Below are positions 9,151-17,931 of a stretch of DNA of 33,969 nt, piece after piece. Both the position numbers and the translations under genes were made by a program. Location: the NCBI GenBank assembly GCA_946409145.1, contig CAMJVA010000002.1:1-33969 (forward strand), written 5' to 3'. Within the stretch, counting starts at the first letter, position 1, and each line of letters starts with the position of its first letter. The DNA is from an uncultured Enterococcus sp. Its GTDB lineage: Bacteria > Bacillota > Bacilli > Lactobacillales > Enterococcaceae. The notes under the pieces are model-generated. The model was not told the DNA's origin. It saw only the letters and a program-made list of their open reading frames with translations, and ran no database searches.

Positions 9151-9579
9151 ATGACGACGTTAAACATTCAAGAAATTATGACTATTTTACCTCACCGTCC
9201 CCCATTTTTACTCATTGACCGAGTTTTAGAAATCTCGGAAGAAAAAGTAGTAGCTGTAAAAAATGTCACCATGAATGAGCCTTATTTTGTGGGACATTTT
9301 CCTAGTGAACCGGTTATGCCAGGGGTCTTACAATTAGAAGCCTTAGCTCAAGCAGGGGCGGTAGTTTTGTTAAGTAAAGAAGAGTTTAAAGGAAAAATTG
9401 CTTACTTTGGAGGCGTGGATAAAGCGCGCTTTAAAGGAAAAGTTGTTCCGGGGGACCAATTAATTTTAGAAGTCACTTTAGAAAAATTAGTTAAAAATGT
9501 CGGAGTAGCTAAAGGGGTAGCCAAAGTTTCAGGCAAAGTCGTTTGCCAATGTGAAATGACCTTTGCTTGTAGCAAGTAA
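9151..9579 (+). CDS. fabZ: 3-hydroxyacyl-ACP dehydratase
   Basis: [13 protein letters not shown] and [22 protein letters not shown]. Confidence 0.95.
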   Translation: MTTLNIQEIMTILPHRPPFLLIDRVLEISEEKVVAVKNVTMNEPYFVGHFPSEPVMPGVLQLEALAQAGAVVLLSKEEFKGKIAYFGGVDKARFKGKVVPGDQLILEVTLEKLVKNVGVAKGVAKVSGKVVCQCEMTFACSK

Positions 9580-9600
9580 TTTTTTTCAAAGGAGGAAATA

Positions 9601-10956
9601 ATGAAAGTTTTAGTCGCTAACCGAGGTGAAATCGCCTTAAGAATTATTCGTGCGTGTCAGGAAATGGCTATTCCTACTGTTGCTGTATATTCAGCAACAG
9701 ATTCAGAAAGTCTTCATGTCCAATTAGCTGATGAAGCTTATTGTATTGGACCTGCTTTATCTGCTGACTCCTATTTAAATGTTCAAGCCATTTTAACCGT
9801 GGCCATGGTATCAAAAGCGACGGCTATTCATCCTGGCTTTGGTTTTTTATCAGAGAATGCCACCTTTGCTAAAGCTTGTGAAAGTTGCGGCTTGACTTTT
9901 ATTGGACCCACTCCTGAAACCATTAGCACCATGGGAGATAAAATTGCAGCCATTACTACCATGAAAAATTTGGGTATTCCAGTTATTCCAGGAAGTCACG
10001 GAAAATTAACGGACGAAAAGGAAGCTTTAAAGGTTGCTGAAAAAATTGGGTTTCCCGTAATGCTAAAAGCCGCTAGTGGTGGTGGAGGAAAAGGAATGCG
10101 GGAAGTTTTTTCTAAAGAAGAGTTGAAAAAAGCTTTTCAAGCTGCCCAAAAAGAAGCAAAAGTGGCTTTTTTAGATGATAGTTTATACTTAGAAAAAATT
10201 ATTTTTCCAGCTAAACATATTGAAGTGCAAATTTTTGGTGACGGGAAAGGAAAAGTTCTACACTTTGGTGAACGGGACTGCTCCTTACAACGGCGCCACC
10301 AAAAATTACTAGAAGAAGCCCCAGCTAGTTCTTTAAGTGAGTCTATTCGAGAAAAAATTTGGGAACTGGGTTTAAAGGCTGCTTCAGGAGTGAACTATCG
10401 TAGTTGTGGCACCATTGAATTTTTAGTAGATGAAAAAGAAAATATTTATTTCATGGAAATGAATACTAGAATTCAAGTGGAACATCCCATTACGGAAATG
10501 ATTACGCAAGTAGATTTAGTGAAATTACAACTTCAACTAGCTCGTGGAGAAGAAATTACTTTAACGCAAGATGATATTCATTTTTCTGGAGTTGCTATTG
10601 AATGCCGCTTAAATGCAGAAGATCCTAAGAAAAATTTCTTGCCTAATGCAGGTTATATTAAAGAACTTTTCTTACCCCAAGGAACTATGGGACTAAGAGT
10701 GGATAGTGGCATTTATCAAGGGTATTTATTACCTAGTTTTTACGATAGTATGTTGGCTAAAATTATTACTCACGGAAAAACAAGAGAAGATGCCATTATG
10801 AAAATGCAACGGGCATTAAATGAGTTAGTGTTAGAAGGAATTCAGACGAACCAAGAATTTCAAATGGATTTAATTGTCCATGAAGATTTTGTAAATAACC
10901 AATATGATACGGCATTTATTGAAGAAAAATTTTTGCCCCACTGGTTAGAAAATTAG
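9601..10956 (+). CDS. accC: Acetyl-CoA carboxylase, biotin carboxylase subunit
   Basis: VANRGEIALRIIRAC, AASGGGGKGMR, MEMNTRIQVEHPITE. Confidence 0.97.
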   Translation: MKVLVANRGEIALRIIRACQEMAIPTVAVYSATDSESLHVQLADEAYCIGPALSADSYLNVQAILTVAMVSKATAIHPGFGFLSENATFAKACESCGLTFIGPTPETISTMGDKIAAITTMKNLGIPVIPGSHGKLTDEKEALKVAEKIGFPVMLKAASGGGGKGMREVFSKEELKKAFQAAQKEAKVAFLDDSLYLEKIIFPAKHIEVQIFGDGKGKVLHFGERDCSLQRRHQKLLEEAPASSLSESIREKIWELGLKAASGVNYRSCGTIEFLVDEKENIYFMEMNTRIQVEHPITEMITQVDLVKLQLQLARGEEITLTQDDIHFSGVAIECRLNAEDPKKNFLPNAGYIKELFLPQGTMGLRVDSGIYQGYLLPSFYDSMLAKIITHGKTREDAIMKMQRALNELVLEGIQTNQEFQMDLIVHEDFVNNQYDTAFIEEKFLPHWLEN

Positions 10957-10966
10957 GAGGTAGGTT

Positions 10967-11848
10967 ATGGCTTTTTTTAAAAAGAAACGTCCTTATATTC
11001 GCATTACACCTCCAAGAGTTTTAGGAGAAGAAAAAAAAGACGTTGTGCCTAGTATTCCTGATGATCTCTTTTTAAAGTGTCCTGGCTGTCAAAAAGTTTT
11101 TCAAAAGGAAAGTTTAACTGAGTTGAAAGAATGCCCTTATTGTCATTATGGCTACCGCTTAACTGCTTTTGAAAGAATTAAGCTCATTTGTGATGAGGGA
11201 AGTTTTAAAGAACTTTTTACTGAAGTGTCGGGAAAAAATCCTTTAGAATTTCCGGGGTATGAAGAAAAAGTAAAACGCTTGGAAAAAAGTACGGGATTAC
11301 ATGAAGCAGTGGTGACAGGATATTGTACTATTGAAAGAAAAAAAGTCGCTTTTGGTGTCATGGATTCTAACTTTTTAATGGGAAGTATGGGGCAAGTTGT
11401 AGGGGAAAAAATTACCCGCTTATTTGAACTCGCTACAAAAGAAAAATTGCCTGTTGTGTTATATTGCGCTTCAGGAGGAGCTAGAATGCAAGAAGGAATT
11501 TTTTCTTTAATGCAAATGGCTAAAGTTTCCCAAAGTGTCAAACGTCACAGTAATGCAGGTCTTTTTTATCTTTCTTTTTTAACAGATCCTACAACAGGTG
11601 GGGTCACAGCAAGTTTTGCCATGGAAGGGGATTTAATTGTGGCAGAGCCAAAAGCTTTAATTGGGTTTGCTGGAAGACGAGTCATTGAAAAAACCCTAGG
11701 GGAAAAGTTACCGGCTAATTTTCAACAAGCGGAATTTTTATTAGAACATGGTTTTGTTGATCAAATTATTTCTCGTAAGGAACAAAAAAGCCGACTCAGT
11801 TTACTTTTATCCTTACATGGAGTACGGGAGGAAATCCATGGAGAGTAA
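10967..11848 (+). CDS. accD: Acetyl-CoA carboxylase carboxyltransferase subunit beta
   Basis: CPGC...CPYC zinc finger; [21 protein letters not shown]. Confidence 0.96.
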   Translation: MAFFKKKRPYIRITPPRVLGEEKKDVVPSIPDDLFLKCPGCQKVFQKESLTELKECPYCHYGYRLTAFERIKLICDEGSFKELFTEVSGKNPLEFPGYEEKVKRLEKSTGLHEAVVTGYCTIERKKVAFGVMDSNFLMGSMGQVVGEKITRLFELATKEKLPVVLYCASGGARMQEGIFSLMQMAKVSQSVKRHSNAGLFYLSFLTDPTTGGVTASFAMEGDLIVAEPKALIGFAGRRVIEKTLGEKLPANFQQAEFLLEHGFVDQIISRKEQKSRLSLLLSLHGVREEIHGE

Positions 11849-12617
11849 AGAATTATTAGAACGATCCCGCCATAAAAATAAAACCACCAGTCGTGAATTT
11901 ATTCAGCTAATTTTTAAAAATTTTCAAGAATGTCACGGAGATCGCTTAGGATATGATGACCCGGCAGTTATTGGGGGAATTGGTTTTTTAGATAATTTAC
12001 CGGTTACTGTTATTGGCATTGAAAAAGGCCATGATCTGGCGTCTAATATGCAAGTGAATTTTGGACAAGCTTATCCAGAAGGTTATCGCAAAGCTTTGCG
12101 TTTAATGAAGCAAGGGGAAAAATTTAACCGTCCTATTGTAACCTTCATTAATACTCCAGGGGCTTTTTGCGGTGTGGATGCAGAAAGTCGGGGACAAGGT
12201 ATTGCCATTGCGGACAATCTTTTATTTTTAGCCGATGTAAAAGTACCTGTTGTGGCCATTATTATTGGTGAAGGAGGATCGGGTGGGGCTTTAGCGTTAG
12301 CTTTAGGAGATAAAGTCTGGGTGTTAGAATTTAGTTTCTACGCTATTTTATCCCCAGAAGGCTTTGCAGCTATTTTATATAAAGATGCTACTAAAGCCCA
12401 AGAAGCGGCAAAACTCATGCAGCTTTCCCCAGAAGAATTACTTCAAGGGCAAGTGGTAGATAAAATTATTCCTGAAACCAGTGGAAAAAGAAATTTAACT
12501 TCAGCAGAAGTTGCTGAAATAATCCAAAAACAATTAATTGACGAAATTTCTCAATTACAAAAATTATCCCCAGAAGAATTAGTAGAGAAGCGATATGAAC
12601 GATTTCGCAAATTCTAA
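11838..12617 (+). CDS. accA: Acetyl-CoA carboxylase carboxyltransferase subunit alpha
   Basis: [40 protein letters not shown] 11838 overlaps the accD 3' end by 11 bp after GGGAGGAAATCC; the ORF-track start is too far upstream. Confidence 0.95.
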   Translation: MESKELLERSRHKNKTTSREFIQLIFKNFQECHGDRLGYDDPAVIGGIGFLDNLPVTVIGIEKGHDLASNMQVNFGQAYPEGYRKALRLMKQGEKFNRPIVTFINTPGAFCGVDAESRGQGIAIADNLLFLADVKVPVVAIIIGEGGSGGALALALGDKVWVLEFSFYAILSPEGFAAILYKDATKAQEAAKLMQLSPEELLQGQVVDKIIPETSGKRNLTSAEVAEIIQKQLIDEISQLQKLSPEELVEKRYERFRKF

Positions 12618-12787
12618 AAAGAGGATGAGACAAAAGTGTTTAACTCCGATAAATAAGGAGGATAATCCGAAAATAGCTTTTCATATTTTTGTGATTGTTC
12701 GACTTATTTCTGAAGGAGTTACTTTTGAATTACCGTTTATTAAGATTTAAGGGAATGGGATATAATTATGTCCCACTCCCTTTTTTT
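12616..12787. repeat. Nested-hairpin intergenic element (candidate MITE-like or dispersed repeat)
   Basis: Inner arms TAACTCCgatAAATAAG (12641-12657) / CTTATTTctgaaGGAGTTA (12703-12721); loop stem CGAAAATA/TATTTTTG; outer GAGGATGAGACA vs TGTCCCACTCCC. Confidence 0.55.
12751..12787 (+). terminator. Intrinsic terminator after accA
   Basis: GGGAaTGGGAtATAATTATgTCCCAcTCCC followed by TTTTTTT. Confidence 0.8.
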
Positions 12788-13060
12788 AAATGAGAAAAGA
12801 ATTAAAATTTTTTTAAAATGAGACCTAATTTGTGTTCATGACTGTTTTTTTTTAAGTAGATTTTCCTTACGTGAACGCTAGTAAAAAGAACTTTTTTCCT
12901 GGAGATATCATTATCTGTAACAATTTATTGACAAAAAAGATAAAATGTTGCAGTTTACCTATTTTTTTCTTTTCCTTGTAATCTAATTTTAAAGGAAATA
13001 GAGAAGATTTTTTTTAAAATATACGGTAGAATAGGAAGTGTATAAAGGGGGGAGAGTAAC

Positions 13061-13819
13061 GTGGCTGATTATTTGTACGTCCATCTCGATACTACTAATA
13101 ACAGTATCGTTACTAAGGGCATTGGTCATCATGATTTTTATCGTAGTTTCATTCATCGACCACAAAATATTTTATTATTAAATCCTTCCACTGAGGCAGG
13201 GCATTTTGAACCACATACAGCTTTGAAAGTGATTGAAGGGCAAGAAAATGTTGACGAATATTTAGCTTCTCTTGGGAAAAAGTGGAATAAAGATCAAGTA
13301 AAATGGATTGATTTCACTGAACTGGCTATGTTAAAACAATTAACCGCCCAAGAAATTGCCGAATTATTATATTTTGGTCATATGAAACTCCATTTACGTT
13401 CGCCCTTTTTTTATAAATTACAAAACAATTTCGCTTATTTTGAAGTGAGTGAAGAAATAAATCGAGTTTACTATCGTTATTTAGACGAATTTTTCCGCAT
13501 TTTAGGCGACAAAATTGTTTCCAATACTTTAGAAAAACTCAATGAGAAAAAAAGCTTTTTTAAAAGAAGTATTCCTGTGACAAAAATGGAAGAGTCTCTT
13601 TTAAAACAATTGCGCCCATATTTACTTGACGGGGTGGCTTTTTATTTTGCTCCTAATGAAGATGTGGGGAAAGAATATCAAGTATGTTTGTATTTGTTAG
13701 ATGATTGGTTGATTAAAACCAATGAAAACAAACTCTTAAGAAAAAAACCAGACGCTTACTTAATGTATAACATTAGTAAAAAAACATGGCGGTTAAAAGA
13801 AGAAAATTTACCATATTAA
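13061..13819 (+). CDS. Hypothetical protein, 252 aa
   Basis: Full-length ORF with a GGGGGGAG RBS and GTG start, followed by a terminator; no motif recognised. Confidence 0.75.
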   Translation: MADYLYVHLDTTNNSIVTKGIGHHDFYRSFIHRPQNILLLNPSTEAGHFEPHTALKVIEGQENVDEYLASLGKKWNKDQVKWIDFTELAMLKQLTAQEIAELLYFGHMKLHLRSPFFYKLQNNFAYFEVSEEINRVYYRYLDEFFRILGDKIVSNTLEKLNEKKSFFKRSIPVTKMEESLLKQLRPYLLDGVAFYFAPNEDVGKEYQVCLYLLDDWLIKTNENKLLRKKPDAYLMYNISKKTWRLKEENLPY

Positions 13820-13855
13820 AAGCACTTTTCCAAAGCTTTAGGAGAGTGCTTTTTT
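13818..13855 (+). terminator. Intrinsic terminator
   Basis: AAAGCACTttTCcaaagctttaGGAgAGTGCTTTTTT. Confidence 0.8.
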
Positions 13856-13939
13856 ATAATGGTTAAGAGAAAAAATTTTTTCTTTTCTTTGTCTTGTATA
13901 AAAAATCTCCATTTCGCATAAAAATTAATGAATTTTTCA

Positions 13940-13967
13940 TTTACAATGGAACTAGTTGCATTATAAT
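13940..13967 (+). promoter_or_regulatory. SigA-type promoter for the YfcC-like transporter
   Basis: TTTACA-N16-TATAAT about 30 bp upstream of ATG 13999. Confidence 0.6.
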
Positions 13968-13998
13968 AAAGACATTATGTATAGGAAGGAATTGTGAA

Positions 13999-15720
13999 AT
14001 GGAAATAAAGAAAAAACGGGATTTAACAAAAGTCACTACCCCGCATACTTATGTAATTATTTTTATTGTCGTTATTTTGGCGTGGCTTTTGACCTTTTTA
14101 GTTCCTGCAGGGAAATTTAGTACCACAGAAGTACAATATAAGGACGCTAATGGGGAGACCGCTACAAGAACAGTCTTAGAAGATGGGACTTTCCGTTATG
14201 ATTATCCTTTAGATCAAGAATTTGTGTATGACAAATTAGAGGAATTGAAAAAAGATCCTCAAGAGTTAAAAGAATTAGAGGTTCCTGAAGCAGGTTTAGA
14301 TGAAGTGATTGCTGCTGGGGAAAATAAATTAACTCAAGAAACCTTAGATGAAATTTCTTTAACAGATGATACTTTGTATAAATTATACGGAGAAGATATT
14401 TATAATAAATCAGAAAAAATTCATAAAACAGCGAAAATTTGGGGAACTGATGATTTTGGTGGTTTTGGTTTTCTAAACTTTATTTTTGAAGGATTAGTTT
14501 CTGGAGATAAATATGGTTCTGCTGTGGGAATTGTGGCTTTAATTTTAGTCGTTGGTGGCGCTTTTGGAATTATTATGAGAACTGGGGCCATTGATGCTGG
14601 AATTTATGCTTTTATTTCAAAAACTCGCGGTATGGAAAAACTAGCCATTCCTTTATTATTCTTTGCTTTTTCTTTAGGAGGAGCAACTTTTGGTATGGCT
14701 GAAGAAGTCATTCCTTTTTCCATGGTCATGGTGCCTTTTGTAATTGCTTTAGGCTATGATTCTATTGTGGCCGTTACAGTGACTTATGTGGCCTCCCAAG
14801 TAGGGAATGCCGCTTCTTGGATGAGTCCATTTTCTGTTGCCGTAGCTCAAGGAATTGCGGGAATTCCAGTTTTATCTGGGGCTAATTTCCGGTTAATTAT
14901 GTGGTTTGTCATTACCGGTTTATCAGCTACTTATTTAATGATTTACGCAGAAAAAATTCGGAAAAATCCAACAAAATCCATTGTGTATGATTCTGATGCA
15001 CACTTTAGAACTTCCATTGAAAAAACAGCCGAAGAACAAAAACCATTTTTATTGGGACATAAAATTATTTTATTAGAAATGGTAGCTGTCCTTATTTGGA
15101 TTATTTGGGGCGTGACGAAAAAAGGATATTATATTCCAGAAATTGCCTCACAATTTTTCGTAATGGGCTTTGTTTCAGGGGTTACAGCAGTGATTTTCAA
15201 ACTAGGAATGGGTTGGAATGATATTGCTAAAAGTTTCCAAGCTGGTGCAGCAGATCTTGCTGGAACCGCAATTGTTGTGGGAATGGCCAAAGGAATTTTA
15301 CTTGTATTAGGTGGTTCAGACGCTAATGTGCCTTCTGCCCTTAATACTATTTTACACAGTATCGGGACACTTTTAACAGGAGTTCCTTCTATGATTGGTG
15401 CTTGGATTATGTATATTTTCCAAAGCTTATTCAACTTAGTCGTAACATCAAACTCTGGACAAGCAGCACTAACCATGCCAATTATGGCTCCTCTTGCTGA
15501 TTTAGTTCATGTTCCAAGACAAATTGCTGTTCTTGCCTTCCAATTAGGTGCTGGCTTTGTGGATGCCTTCACGCCAGTTTCAGCAAGTTTAATTGGTGTT
15601 TTAGGCGTAGCGAGAATTGAATGGGCTAAATGGGCTAAATTCCAAATTAAAATGCAAGGATTTTTCTTCTTGTTAGGAACAATCTTTATTATGATTGCAG
15701 TTGCCATTGGCTTACAATAA
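13999..15720 (+). CDS. YfcC family (DcuC/ArsB-like) putative membrane transporter
   Basis: PHTYVIIFIVVILAWLLTFLVPAGKF...VVGGAFGIIMRTGAIDAGI...SGQAALTMPIMAPLADLVHVPRQ; multiple TM segments. ATG 13999 follows AGGAAGG. Confidence 0.85.
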   Translation: MEIKKKRDLTKVTTPHTYVIIFIVVILAWLLTFLVPAGKFSTTEVQYKDANGETATRTVLEDGTFRYDYPLDQEFVYDKLEELKKDPQELKELEVPEAGLDEVIAAGENKLTQETLDEISLTDDTLYKLYGEDIYNKSEKIHKTAKIWGTDDFGGFGFLNFIFEGLVSGDKYGSAVGIVALILVVGGAFGIIMRTGAIDAGIYAFISKTRGMEKLAIPLLFFAFSLGGATFGMAEEVIPFSMVMVPFVIALGYDSIVAVTVTYVASQVGNAASWMSPFSVAVAQGIAGIPVLSGANFRLIMWFVITGLSATYLMIYAEKIRKNPTKSIVYDSDAHFRTSIEKTAEEQKPFLLGHKIILLEMVAVLIWIIWGVTKKGYYIPEIASQFFVMGFVSGVTAVIFKLGMGWNDIAKSFQAGAADLAGTAIVVGMAKGILLVLGGSDANVPSALNTILHSIGTLLTGVPSMIGAWIMYIFQSLFNLVVTSNSGQAALTMPIMAPLADLVHVPRQIAVLAFQLGAGFVDAFTPVSASLIGVLGVARIEWAKWAKFQIKMQGFFFLLGTIFIMIAVAIGLQ

Positions 15721-15730
15721 TTAAAATTTA

Positions 15731-15784
15731 AAAAAACTCCTTTTGTCTTTTAGAAAATTTTCTAAAAGATGAAGGGAGTTTTTT
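15731..15784. terminator. Terminator hairpin after the transporter
   Basis: AAAACTCCttttgTCTTTTAGAAAATTTTCTAAAAGAtgaagGGAGTTTTTT. Confidence 0.85.
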
Positions 15785-15938
15785 AGTTGAATAAAAATTT
15801 TTAAAGGAAGTGCTCTTATTTTTTAGTAAACGTTGTGCCCTTTATTTTTAACAAGCAGAATGACTCAAGGAAATAATAAAAAAATGCTATGATAAAAATG
15901 AAATTAAAAAATTTTTGCGAAAGGCAGTTGCTGTTTAT

Positions 15939-16673
15939 ATGGAAAATAATTTAGTGGATATTTTAATCAATCATCGTTCTGTTCGTGAATTTACTAAAGA
16001 AAAAATTAGTGACGACCAGAAAAAAATAATCATTGATGCTGCCCAAATGGCCCCAACTTCTAGCTACTTACAAGCTTATACCATTATTGAAGTGACTGAT
16101 ATGGAAAAAAGAAAAGTCCTAAAAGAAATTTCTGGGGGACAAGAATGGGTAGAAAAAGCCCCAGTAGTTTATTTATTTTGCGCAGATCTTCACCGCATAG
16201 AAACATTAATGGAAGTGGATGAGAAGATCTTAGAAAACGTTGAATTATATACAGTAGCCGTGGTGGATGCTTCTTTAGCTGCTCAAAAAGCGTTCATTGC
16301 TGCTCAAAGTCTAGGCCTTGGAGGAATTACTGTAGGCGGTATTCGAAATAATATGCCAAAATTAAGCGAACTTTTTAATTTGCCAAGTAAAGTAATGCCT
16401 TTATTTTTATTATGTTTAGGTCATCCTAAAGAAGAAAGAGCTAAAAAACCTCGTTTACCGCAAAAAATGATTTTAGGTGAAAATACTTATCCAACTTTTG
16501 AGCAAAAAGATCTTATTTCTTATGACCAACAAGTGAGTGAATTTTACAATCACTTAACTAAAGGTGTGGACCAATATTCTTGGACAGAACGTTGCGAACA
16601 TGCTTTAGCTCAAAAACCCCGCTTTGAAGTCACGGATTTTGTTAAAAAAGCTGGCTTTTTAAATTTAGAGTAG
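15939..16673 (+). CDS. Nitroreductase family NAD(P)H-dependent oxidoreductase (NfsA/NfrA-like)
   Basis: HRSVREFTKEKISDDQKKIIIDAAQMAPTSSYLQAYTIIEV; LGLGGITVGGIRNN; LGHPKEERAKKPRLP. Confidence 0.88.
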   Translation: MENNLVDILINHRSVREFTKEKISDDQKKIIIDAAQMAPTSSYLQAYTIIEVTDMEKRKVLKEISGGQEWVEKAPVVYLFCADLHRIETLMEVDEKILENVELYTVAVVDASLAAQKAFIAAQSLGLGGITVGGIRNNMPKLSELFNLPSKVMPLFLLCLGHPKEERAKKPRLPQKMILGENTYPTFEQKDLISYDQQVSEFYNHLTKGVDQYSWTERCEHALAQKPRFEVTDFVKKAGFLNLE

Positions 16674-16690
16674 AAAATAATTTAAGCAAG

Positions 16691-16724
16691 AAAAAAGAGT
16701 AGGACAACTGTCTTACTCTTTTTT
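16691..16724. terminator. Intrinsic terminator
   Basis: AAAAAAGAGTAgGACAactGTCtTACTCTTTTTT. Confidence 0.8.
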
Positions 16725-16922
16725 GGCATTTCTAATAAATGAAAGAAAAAGTCATTTAAAAAAATAAGTCATCTTACCAAGACATTAAAGTGTTTATTAT
16801 TTGTCCCTATGAGAAAAAATTTTTAACAGAAGGTCTAAGATTTTTAAAATTTAAAGTGGAGCGTTTAGGAAATAATCGTTTTATGTTAAAATACAAAGGA
16901 TGCACTAAAGGAGGATACACTA

Positions 16923-17354
16923 ATGAGTGAAAAAATTAGATATAAAGCAGTGATTGCCGAAAAAACCTATACAATTATTTCCCCAGAAACAAAAAGTCAG
17001 CTGGATTTAGTCACGGAAATGGTCAATGAACAACTAAATGAAATTAAACAATTATCGCCAAATATTTCTAGTGAAGAAGCAGCGATTTTATGCGCAATTA
17101 ATGCAGTGAACGACCAAGTAAAAAAACAAACAGAACTTTTAATGTTAAAAAAAGAAATGATAGAAGTGAAAAAAGCCAATGCTAGAGTGAAAGAATTAGA
17201 GAAAAAAGTGAATAAAATGAATGAAGTAGAAGAAAAAGCACGAATTGCTTTAAAAGAAATGGGCAGTCATCAAGGAGTCAGTGATCCTTTACAAGCCCAA
17301 CAAATTTTAAATCAAATTCAAAAGCAAAAAATTCAAGATAAAAGCGAGGGATAA
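16923..17354 (+). CDS. zapA: Cell division protein ZapA
   Basis: ZapA-like N-terminus (RYKAVIAEKTYTIISPETKSQLDLVTEMVNEQL) plus coiled coil; upstream of cvpA-mutS2. Confidence 0.85.
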   Translation: MSEKIRYKAVIAEKTYTIISPETKSQLDLVTEMVNEQLNEIKQLSPNISSEEAAILCAINAVNDQVKKQTELLMLKKEMIEVKKANARVKELEKKVNKMNEVEEKARIALKEMGSHQGVSDPLQAQQILNQIQKQKIQDKSEG

Positions 17355-17355
17355 A

Positions 17356-17910
17356 ATGTTAACCGTACTTATTTTAATGATACTAGCCCTAGGATTTTAC
17401 ACAGGAGCCAGAAGAGGACTAGTGTTACAAGTTGTTTATACTCTTGGGTATTTCATTTCCTTTTTAGTTGCCAAACACTATTATGCCAAACTAGCTCCAA
17501 GTTTAGAATTATACATTCCATATCCAGCAGCCACGTTAGACTCGAAATTAGTCTTTTTCTCTGGAAATGTCATTTTAGAATTAGATAAAGCTTTTTATGC
17601 AGCCGTTGCCTTTGCGATTATTTTATTTGCCGGGTGGCTTTTGACACGCTTTATTGGGATTTTTTTCCACAATTTAACTTATTTTCCTTTAATTAACCAA
17701 GTGAATTGGTTAGGAGGAGGGCTCTTAAGTTTATTGGTAACTTATGTGTGTCTATTTTTAATTTTATGGATGCTATCTTTGATTCCTTTAGATGTGATTC
17801 AAAATTTATTTGCCAAAAGTAGTTTAGCCAAAAATATGGTGGAAAACACACCTATTTTCTCAAAAGAAATTTACAATTTATGGATTACTAAAATCATTCC
17901 CGCCCTCTAG
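17356..17910 (+). CDS. CvpA family membrane protein
   Basis: Hydrophobic 184-aa ORF (GFYTGARRGLVLQVVYTLGYFISFLVAKHYY) between zapA and mutS2. Confidence 0.85.
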   Translation: MLTVLILMILALGFYTGARRGLVLQVVYTLGYFISFLVAKHYYAKLAPSLELYIPYPAATLDSKLVFFSGNVILELDKAFYAAVAFAIILFAGWLLTRFIGIFFHNLTYFPLINQVNWLGGGLLSLLVTYVCLFLILWMLSLIPLDVIQNLFAKSSLAKNMVENTPIFSKEIYNLWITKIIPAL

Positions 17911-17931
17911 TACAGAAAGAAAGGTGATACC

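Noticed and set aside
11152-11541. 129-aa minus-strand ORF inside accD
   Set aside because: Antisense shadow of a strongly conserved gene, no recognisable motif.
15129-15707. Two minus-strand ORFs (115 and 66 aa) within the transporter gene
   Set aside because: Antisense shadow of a transmembrane-coding region; composition mirrors the sense codons.
16740-16920. Possible regulatory RNA leader upstream of zapA
   Set aside because: No stable nested structure or known riboswitch core found by eye; appears to be ordinary promoter region.
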